Source of the DNA: Fimenecus sp045631075
Lineage (GTDB): Bacteria > Bacillota > Clostridia > Oscillospirales > Acutalibacteraceae
NCBI GenBank assembly: GCA_045631075.1
Contig: JAZQUC010000145.1
Location: 1 to 11,690, forward strand
Length of the DNA: 11,690 bases
Direction: 5' to 3'
Positions 6,711 to 11,690 of this stretch are shown piece by piece. The notes beneath the pieces were generated by a model, which saw only the letters and a list, made by a program, of their open reading frames with translations, was not told the DNA's origin and ran no database searches. Both the position numbers and the translations under genes were made by a program. Every line of letters starts with the position of its first letter. Position 1 is the stretch's first letter.

Positions 6711-6774
6711 TCGACAAATTCCAATTTATCGACATTCCCTCCTGATAATAATAAAAATTTATTAACTTATTTTC

Positions 6775-6803
6775 TTGATTATCTTTGTAAAAAATGGTAT
6801 AAT
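6775..6803 (+). promoter_or_regulatory. Promoter of the secreted DUF4474 protein gene
   Basis: TTGATT (6775-6780), a 17-base spacer and a perfect TATAAT (6798-6803) preceded by TGG (extended -10). The predicted start near 6810 leaves a leader of about 25 bases with AAAGGA at 6821-6826. Confidence 0.8.
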
Positions 6804-6834
6804 GATTTGAATATTTTCTGAAAGGACGATATGA

Positions 6835-8025
6835 ATGAAGTTTACAAAGAAACTTGTTGCCTTGATTATGGCTTTTGTTATTCTTTGCACAATGACTACA
6901 CCTGTTTTTGCAAAGAATGAAAAATTACCGACTACAAAAGCGGAATATGTACAATTACTTGCCGACGAAGGATACCCTGCAATCACAACTGCAGAGGTTG
7001 CTGAAAAAATGAAGGCTTGTTCTGACTTTTTCCGTCTTATGACAAACGGAAAATTCCCTACTGAAGAAAGACTTGACATTTCATTCGACAAATTCCTTAC
7101 TGATGCAAATCTTTATGTTCTTGAAAATTCAGGCATTAATATGGAAGCAATTCTTCGTAGCCTTCCACCTATCAACACACCTGCTGAATTAATTGTAAAC
7201 ACTTTTGAAATTGACACACAGGCATTTCGTGATGAGATGTTCAGACTCCGCGACGAGGCTGACAAAGAAGGCACAGGCTTAGGTCCTCTTTACTATTTTA
7301 TCGGTGCTTATATGAGCATTATTGATAAAATTGAAGTTTTTGCAGAGCCTACTGACGACCCTGTTGTTTTTCAGGTTTGCTTTAATATGATTTACCGTGA
7401 CGGTAATCAGAACACAATTCATTCAGGTATGCTTATAAATAGCGAAACAGGTGAAATGTACGGTAATGACGGCAAAGGCATTCTGGGTGTAGGAATCAAT
7501 TTCAGTTTTAAGGAAATGCTTCTTTATACTGTTGTTGACGCCTGGACAAGAAGCCTTGGATTTGCTGTAATTTATGACACAGTTGCAAATGAAATTGGTA
7601 TTTATGATTATGAAACACGCCGTTACCGTTTTGATTATGACGGACTTGAATGGATGATTCAGGTATGGAAGGGCACATATTATTTAGTTACAAATGGTGC
7701 TGAAATCGGTATATATAATCGTGTTCCCGGTGAAGAGCTTGGCTCATTCTATAACTGTGCAAACGATGACCAGATGATGGAAATGCAGATGAAGTTATCC
7801 ATCGGTGACAAGGTGCTTATCAATACTAAACCACAGATACATTGGTGGCTCACAGGTTTCCATTTAAGCGGTACAGTTTATGAACCTGCAAGTCTTACAA
7901 TGGAATATTCAATCATTTTCCCTAACACAACAATGCTTAAAGCCTTTACAGATGCAGTTGATGCGGAAGAACATCACGACGCAACATACACAGTAAACGG
8001 CACAAAGGTTTCAATTATCTGGTAA
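6835..8025 (+). CDS. Secreted protein with a DUF4474-type C-terminal domain, function unknown
   Basis: A 396-residue protein with a clear Sec signal peptide: basic MKFTKK, a hydrophobic stretch 7-22, and a cleavage site after VFA (Ala26). No lipobox Cys, LPXTG or surface-layer repeat is seen, so it is probably released or held at the wall by unknown means. Residues 27-220 have no family I can name. Residues about 232-396 resemble, from memory, DUF4474: LGFAVIYD, a YRFDYDG-LEWMIQVWKGTYY core, NGAEIGIYNR and IHWWLTGFHLSG. These aromatic and Gly-rich blocks suggest a beta-rich fold. The start is set by AAAGGA eight bases upstream; the overlapping ATG at 6831 is out of frame. The gene has its own promoter and terminator and repeats on both sides, so it stands alone. 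Codon use resembles the neighbours. Confidence 0.85.
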   Translation: MKFTKKLVALIMAFVILCTMTTPVFAKNEKLPTTKAEYVQLLADEGYPAITTAEVAEKMKACSDFFRLMTNGKFPTEERLDISFDKFLTDANLYVLENSGINMEAILRSLPPINTPAELIVNTFEIDTQAFRDEMFRLRDEADKEGTGLGPLYYFIGAYMSIIDKIEVFAEPTDDPVVFQVCFNMIYRDGNQNTIHSGMLINSETGEMYGNDGKGILGVGINFSFKEMLLYTVVDAWTRSLGFAVIYDTVANEIGIYDYETRRYRFDYDGLEWMIQVWKGTYYLVTNGAEIGIYNRVPGEELGSFYNCANDDQMMEMQMKLSIGDKVLINTKPQIHWWLTGFHLSGTVYEPASLTMEYSIIFPNTTMLKAFTDAVDAEEHHDATYTVNGTKVSIIW

Positions 8026-8043
8026 AAATAAAATAAAAAAATT

Positions 8044-8072
8044 AACGGAGAATGTAAAGTTCTCCGTTTTTT
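8044..8072 (+). terminator. Rho-independent terminator of the secreted-protein gene
   Basis: Perfect nine-base stem AACGGAGAA/TTCTCCGTT with loop TGTAAAG, running into TTTT. It begins 18 bases after the stop codon. Confidence 0.93.
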
Positions 8073-8098
8073 GTTTGTTAAATTGGAAGTTGTCAGTT

Positions 8099-8152
8099 AA
8101 ATGCAGAATTCAGAATGCAGAATGCAGAATTAAGGGTCTGCGTTGCGATTGT
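8099..8152 (-). repeat. TTCTGCATT-type short repeat and GCAACGCAG segment, copy 3 (inverted)
   Basis: Reverse-complement orientation of the right-hand modules of copies A and C: AAATGCAGAATTCAGAATGC (8099-8118) and related units, then GGGTCTGCGTTGCGATTGT (8134-8152) and ACCAATATGGT (8161-8171). This shows the whole composite was placed in the opposite direction here. Confidence 0.8.
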
Positions 8153-8172
8153 AAAATAAAACCAATATGGTT

Positions 8173-8316
8173 TGTAGGGGACGACGAGTCTCACCTGCCG
8201 GTTCGGTCGGTGCTTCTGCTTCGCAGTGGTGTCCACTGGACACCCGCACCCCCGGCGTCCCGTTCTTGGTTTATCCGTATACTCGTTTCGGGCTGCCTTG
8301 GTCGCCAGCCCCTACA
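8173..8316. repeat. REPIN-like element, copy D1, with the 66-bp module in its left hairpin (144 bp)
   Basis: Ends TGTAGGGG and CCCCTACA. The left stem GGGACG/CGTCCC holds the 66-bp module (8187-8252) in the orientation opposite to copy C. The linker contains CCGTATACTCG. The right hairpin is GGGCTG/CAGCCC around CCTTGGTCGC. The module's main hairpin is GGTGTCC-ACT-GGACACC (8228-8244). Confidence 0.8.
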
Positions 8317-8337
8317 ATATTATTAATTTGGTTGGAA

Positions 8338-8415
8338 TGTAGGGGCGAGTCAAGAATCGCCCGAATAAGGTTACCAACACACTTTGGAACAGGTCATTCT
8401 TGAATGACCCCTACA
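8338..8415. repeat. REPIN-like element, copy D2, different hairpin tips (78 bp)
   Basis: Ends TGTAGGGG and CCCCTACA, with linker motif CTTTGGAAC as in the other copies. The stems differ: left GGGCGA/TCGCCC around GTCAAGAA, right GGTCATTC/GAATGACC with loop TT. Read inward, both arms carry the same tip, TCAAGAAT. Confidence 0.85.
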
Positions 8416-8496
8416 AGGTTGCATTATCATATAAGAGATACAGATGAATTGAGAGTTTGTAGGGATAATATGAAATTAAAATAGAAACAAAAACCT

Positions 8497-8578
8497 TGTA
8501 GGGGCGGATGCCCACATCCGCCCGCATTTAGTTAATTGCATACTTTGGAACGGGACGATGAAGGCATCGTCCCCTACA
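8497..8578. repeat. REPIN-like element, copy D3 (82 bp)
   Basis: Same length and layout as copy A: left GGGCGGATG/CATCCGCCC with loop CCCA, right GGGACGATG/CATCGTCCC with loop AAGG, and linker ending CTTTGGAAC. It is followed by the inverted edge module ACCAATCATCCCGAC and AAATTATAATTT (8599-8625). The spaces between D1, D2 and D3 (8317-8337 and 8416-8496) hold nothing I can name. Confidence 0.85.
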
Positions 8579-8634
8579 TTTGTGGTACATATTTAGTAAC
8601 CAATCATCCCGACAAATTATAATTTGAAATAATC

Positions 8635-8662
8635 GCAGGCGTGGAAGCCTGCCACTACGCGA
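8635..8662. repeat. Single hairpin arm GCAGGC/GCCTGC, copy 2
   Basis: Identical over 28 bases to 3517-3544: stem 8635-8640 with 8647-8652, loop GTGGAA, then CACTACGCGA. Confidence 0.8.
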
Positions 8663-8690
8663 CCCCGATAAATTATATTTTGTACATAAA

Positions 8691-8720
8691 AGAAAAAGAG
8701 CCGGCAAAAAATACCGACCC
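8691..8720 (-). terminator. Rho-independent terminator of the nrdD-trxB operon
   Basis: On the minus strand the stem GGGTCGGT/GCCGGCTC (eight pairs including G-U) with loop ATTTTTT is followed by TTTTTCT. It lies 20 bases after the trxB stop codon. Confidence 0.85.
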
Positions 8721-8740
8721 TTTCCCATAGGAATGTATCA

Positions 8741-9646
8741 TTAGATAGTATCTACATAATCACAAGCTGCAAGTGCTGCTACTGCACCGTCACCTGCTGC
8801 TGTTATAACCTGACGGATATTTTTTGTTCTGCAGTCACCTGCTACAAAAATACCTTTTGCATTTGTAATGCAATTTTCATTTGCGTCCACATAACCACGA
8901 CCGTCAAGTGTAACGATTTCTTTAAAAATATCATTCTGTGGAACAAGTCCGATTGCAACAAACATACCGTCAAGTGTTAATTCTGTGCTTTCTTCAGTTG
9001 CAACATTCTTGATTGTGATACCATTAAGTTCAGTTTCACCAATAAGCTTTTCAACAACTGTACCGAGAATGATTTCAACATTCTCTTTTGATTCAAGTTT
9101 TTCTACAAGCTTTTGCTCACCTGTAAAGAAATCAAGATTCTGAATTACATAAACCTTTTTTGCAAGGTCTGAAAGAAGAATTGCTTCCTGTAAAGCTGAA
9201 TTACCACCACCGATTACTGCAACAGTTTTACCTTCATAGAAAGCACCGTCACAAACGGCACAGAATGAAATTCCTTCACCAACAAGATTTTCTTCATTCT
9301 CGAGTCCTAAAAGTCTATGCTTTGCACCTGTTGCGATGATAACAGATTTACCTTCGAATTCACCTGAATCGGTAACGACAGTTTTGTATTCACCATCTTT
9401 GATTGAAAGAACTTCTGCACATTCAACCTCTGCGTCCTGATTAAGCACTTGTTCAACAAGCTTTTCAGCAAACTCGTTACCTGTTACTTCCCCGAATCCT
9501 GGAATATTCTCAACCTTTGGTGAATATGTAATCTGACCACCAAAGCTTGCTTTTTCAATAACAAGCACAGTTTTATTTGCCCTGCGAGCATACAGGGCGG
9601 CGGTAAGCCCTGCAGGACCACCGCCGATTATTATAATGTCATACAT
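8741..9646 (-). CDS. trxB: Thioredoxin reductase-like flavoprotein with altered NAD(P)H-binding motif
   Basis: Cytoplasmic FAD enzyme of 301 residues (family 300-320) that should pass electrons to a thioredoxin or glutaredoxin disulfide. Visible in order: the FAD dinucleotide motif GGGPAGL (8-14); GGQI (37-40); ATGA (105-108); the redox-active CAVCDG (Cys129, Cys132); the second dinucleotide motif GGGNSALQEA (146-155); and the C-terminal FAD motif GDCRTKNIRQV (270-280). The odd point is residues 167-177. Where NADPH-dependent enzymes carry HRRDxFR, with arginines that hold the 2'-phosphate, this protein has QNLDFFT. It may therefore use NADH, ferredoxin or another donor. Ferredoxin- and flavin-dependent thioredoxin reductases lacking this motif are known in Clostridia. 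The start is set by AAGGGA eight bases upstream (9655-9660). It lies 22 bases after nrdD in the same operon, which suggests it reduces the redoxin domain fused to NrdD. Confidence 0.93.
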   Translation of the reverse strand: MYDIIIIGGGPAGLTAALYARRANKTVLVIEKASFGGQITYSPKVENIPGFGEVTGNEFAEKLVEQVLNQDAEVECAEVLSIKDGEYKTVVTDSGEFEGKSVIIATGAKHRLLGLENEENLVGEGISFCAVCDGAFYEGKTVAVIGGGNSALQEAILLSDLAKKVYVIQNLDFFTGEQKLVEKLESKENVEIILGTVVEKLIGETELNGITIKNVATEESTELTLDGMFVAIGLVPQNDIFKEIVTLDGRGYVDANENCITNAKGIFVAGDCRTKNIRQVITAAGDGAVAALAACDYVDTI

Positions 9647-9668
9647 AATTATAATCCCTTAATTTCAA

Positions 9669-11690
9669 TTAAGCGTTTAAATACTTTTTGATATCTGACA
9701 CGCCTGTGTATTTTTCAAAAGCACCGTCTTTAACAACTACAAGAGTTGGAGCCTGCTTAACACCGAAGTCATTAACCAAATCAGCGTGTTCATTAGCAAG
9801 AAGCTTTTCGTAAGCTACACCTGCTTTATCAAGTAAAGAACATGCAATCTTACAGTTAGGACAAGTTGCAGTTGTGAAAAGGAAAACACTGTCTTCAACT
9901 TCTACAGCTACATCTTCTGCTTTTGCACATTCACAAACTTCGTTTTCTGTAACGTCGTGAGTAAGATGTGAATTAGCAATATCGTAAACTTTTCTGTCCT
10001 TATATTCCTGAGCCTTACCATCGTTCCAGTTCTTAACAGGACGATAGTAACCTGTAATTCTTGAATAAACCTCTGCTTCTTCACCACAGTGTGGACAAGT
10101 AAATGCTTCACCTGCAATATAACCGTGATTCTTACAGATTGAGTAAATTGGTGAAATTGAGTAGTATGGAAGTCTGTAGTTAGATGCAATCTTTCTTACG
10201 AGAGTTGCACAAGCCTGCCAGTCAGGAAGTTTTTCACCAAGGAATGCGTGGAATACAGTACCTGATGTGTAAAGTGTATGAAGTTCATCCTGCATATCAA
10301 GAGCTGTGAAGATATCCTGTGTATAACCAACAGGAAGGTGTGAGCTGTTTGTGTAGTATGGTGTTTCACCTTCGCCACGACCTGCTGTGATAATGTCAGG
10401 ATAGTACTTAAGGTCATGCTTTGCAAGACGGAAAGCAGTTGATTCAGCAGGAGTTGCTTCAAGGTTATAAAGGTCACCGTACATTTCCTGATAGTCAGAA
10501 AGTCTGTTTCTCATATGATTAAGAACATCTTTTGCAAACTGCTGTGTCTTTTCTGTTGTCATATCAGCCTTAATCCAGTTTGCATTAAGACCAACTTCGT
10601 TCATACCAACAAGACCGATTGTTGAGAAGTGGTTGTTGAATGTACCAAGGTATCTCTTTGTATATGGATAAAGACCGCCATCAAGAAGCTTTGTGATAAC
10701 GTCACGCTTAACTTTAAGTGAACGAGCAGCAATATCCATCATCTTGTCAAGACGAGCATAGAAATCTGCTTCGTCCTTTGCAAGATAAGCAATTCTTGGT
10801 AAGTTGATTGTAACAACACCAACAGAACCTGTTGATTCACCACTGCCGAAGAAACCACCTGACTTCTTACGAAGTTCACGAAGGTCAAGACGAAGACGAC
10901 AGCACATTGAACGAACGTCAGAAGGTTCCATATCACTGTTGATATAGTTTGAGAAGTATGGAGTACCATATTTTGCTGTCATTTCAAAGAGAAGCTTGTT
11001 GTTCTCTGATTCTGACCAGTCAAAGTCACGAGTAATTGAATATGTTGGAATTGGATATTGGAATCCACGACCGTTAGCATCACCTTCAACCATAACTTCG
11101 ATGAAAGCTTTGTTAACCATATCCATTTCAGCTTTACAATCTTTATATTTGAAGTCCATTTCCTTGCCACCAACGATACAGTTGAGTTCTGCAAGGTCGT
11201 TTGGAACTGTCCAGTCAAGAGTGATGTTTGTGAATGGTGACTGTGTACCCCATCTTGATGGAGTGTTAACACCATAGATGAATGACTGAATGCACTGCTT
11301 AACTTCCTTATATGAAAGGTTGTCAGCTTTTACGAATGGTGCTAAATATGTGTCGAATGATGAGAAAGCCTGAGCACCTGCCCATTCATTCTGCATAATT
11401 CCAAGGAAGTTAACCATCTGGTTACAAAGTGTTGAAAGATGAGCAGCAGGAGCTGATGTAATCTTTCCAGGAACACCACCAAGACCTTCCTGAATTAACT
11501 GTTTAAGTGACCAACCTGCACAGTAACCTGTAAGCATTGAAAGGTCGTGAATATGAATATCAGCATTTCTGTGAGCGTTGCCGATTTCATCATCATAGAT
11601 TTCAGAGAGCCAATAGTTAGCAGTAACAGCACCTGAGTTTGAAAGAATCAAACCACCTACTGAATAAGTAACAGTTGAGTTCTCTTTAAC
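9669..11690 (-). CDS. nrdD: Anaerobic (class III) ribonucleoside-triphosphate reductase with fused C-terminal redoxin domain (5' end outside window)
   Basis: Glycyl-radical enzyme that makes deoxyribonucleotides without oxygen. The frame is open to the window edge, so the N-terminus (normally with an ATP cone) is missing; 673 residues are visible. Seen in order: NSGAVTANYWL and HIHDLSMLTGYCAGWSLKQL near the start; FGVNTPSRWGTQ-type substrate loop (YGVNTPSRWG); SMCCRLRL at about 10890-10910, the expected thiyl-radical cysteine region; a zinc-site region CKNHG plus CPHCG; and the glycyl-radical motif RITGYY (Gly codon 10050-10052). After a short linker, the last 74 residues (9672-9893) form a thioredoxin/glutaredoxin-like domain with CPNC (9852-9863), a cis-Pro-type QAPT and a YTG turn. 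Formate-using NrdDs need no such partner, so this suggests a thioredoxin-type reductant. The activase gene nrdG is not in the window; trxB follows 22 bases downstream. Confidence 0.96.
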   Translation of the reverse strand, partial: VKENSTVTYSVGGLILSNSGAVTANYWLSEIYDDEIGNAHRNADIHIHDLSMLTGYCAGWSLKQLIQEGLGGVPGKITSAPAAHLSTLCNQMVNFLGIMQNEWAGAQAFSSFDTYLAPFVKADNLSYKEVKQCIQSFIYGVNTPSRWGTQSPFTNITLDWTVPNDLAELNCIVGGKEMDFKYKDCKAEMDMVNKAFIEVMVEGDANGRGFQYPIPTYSITRDFDWSESENNKLLFEMTAKYGTPYFSNYINSDMEPSDVRSMCCRLRLDLRELRKKSGGFFGSGESTGSVGVVTINLPRIAYLAKDEADFYARLDKMMDIAARSLKVKRDVITKLLDGGLYPYTKRYLGTFNNHFSTIGLVGMNEVGLNANWIKADMTTEKTQQFAKDVLNHMRNRLSDYQEMYGDLYNLEATPAESTAFRLAKHDLKYYPDIITAGRGEGETPYYTNSSHLPVGYTQDIFTALDMQDELHTLYTSGTVFHAFLGEKLPDWQACATLVRKIASNYRLPYYSISPIYSICKNHGYIAGEAFTCPHCGEEAEVYSRITGYYRPVKNWNDGKAQEYKDRKVYDIANSHLTHDVTENEVCECAKAEDVAVEVEDSVFLFTTATCPNCKIACSLLDKAGVAYEKLLANEHADLVNDFGVKQAPTLVVVKDGAFEKYTGVSDIKKYLNA

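Noticed and set aside
6365..6834. A tRNA or small-RNA gene in the gap between the divergent genes.
   Set aside because: No cloverleaf or TTCGA-type T-arm was found; the structure is fully explained by repeat modules and the two promoters.
8075..8403. Overlapping plus-strand open frames of 83 and 78 codons in the repeat-rich gap.
   Set aside because: Their sequence is that of the palindromic repeats read through, with no Shine-Dalgarno site and no conserved-looking protein features.
8338..8578. Regular palindromes that might suggest a CRISPR array.
   Set aside because: Units are only a few, spacing is irregular, the hairpin sequence varies instead of the spacer, and no cas gene is present.
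11649..11651. TTG at 11649-11651 as the start of nrdD.
   Set aside because: Conserved NrdD sequence (VKENSTVTYSVGG) continues in frame to the window edge, so the true start is outside.

Overview
The window looks like chromosomal DNA of a strictly or mainly anaerobic, low-GC Gram-positive bacterium, most likely a gut or rumen clostridium (Oscillospiraceae/Ruminococcaceae-like; this is an inference from gene content, AT-rich codon use, AGGAG-type ribosome binding sites and the repeats). It holds seven protein genes, two of them cut by the window edges. Four intergenic spaces are packed with dispersed palindromic repeats. I found no tRNA, rRNA, CRISPR array, phage gene or transposase.

Layout: (1) 1-1307, plus strand, the 3' two-thirds of pheT (phenylalanyl-tRNA synthetase beta chain), with its own terminator. 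(2) 1593-3245, minus, a B12-binding/radical SAM protein of unknown substrate. (3) 3637-6364, minus, a two-gene operon: an M20 metallopeptidase followed four bases later by a YfcC-type membrane carrier, suggesting uptake or exchange of a peptide or acylated amino acid together with its hydrolysis. (4) 6835-8025, plus, a monocistronic secreted DUF4474-type protein with a good promoter, a signal peptide and a terminator. (5) 8741-11690, minus, an nrdD-trxB operon: an anaerobic (class III) ribonucleotide reductase with a thioredoxin/glutaredoxin-like domain fused to its C-terminus, followed by a thioredoxin reductase that lacks the usual NADPH-phosphate-binding arginines. The two probably form one redox relay: an electron donor, TrxB, the fused CPNC domain, then the reductase active site.

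The spaces at 1308-1592, 3246-3636, 6365-6834 and 8026-8740 are mosaics of the same modules. These are: (a) REPIN-like double hairpins bounded by TGTAGGGG and CCCCTACA (five copies); (b) a 66-base structured module sitting in the hairpin loop of two of them; (c) a multi-hairpin element related to that module; (d) single hairpin arms; (e) TTCTGCATT-type short repeats; (f) an AAATTATAATTT palindromic edge. Some of these modules seem to supply promoter -10 boxes, terminators and even a stop codon to the neighbouring genes.

I see no complete, plainly new multi-gene system. The two most promising leads are the NrdD-redoxin fusion paired with the atypical TrxB, and the modular repeat family with its shared hairpin tips and compensatory stem changes.
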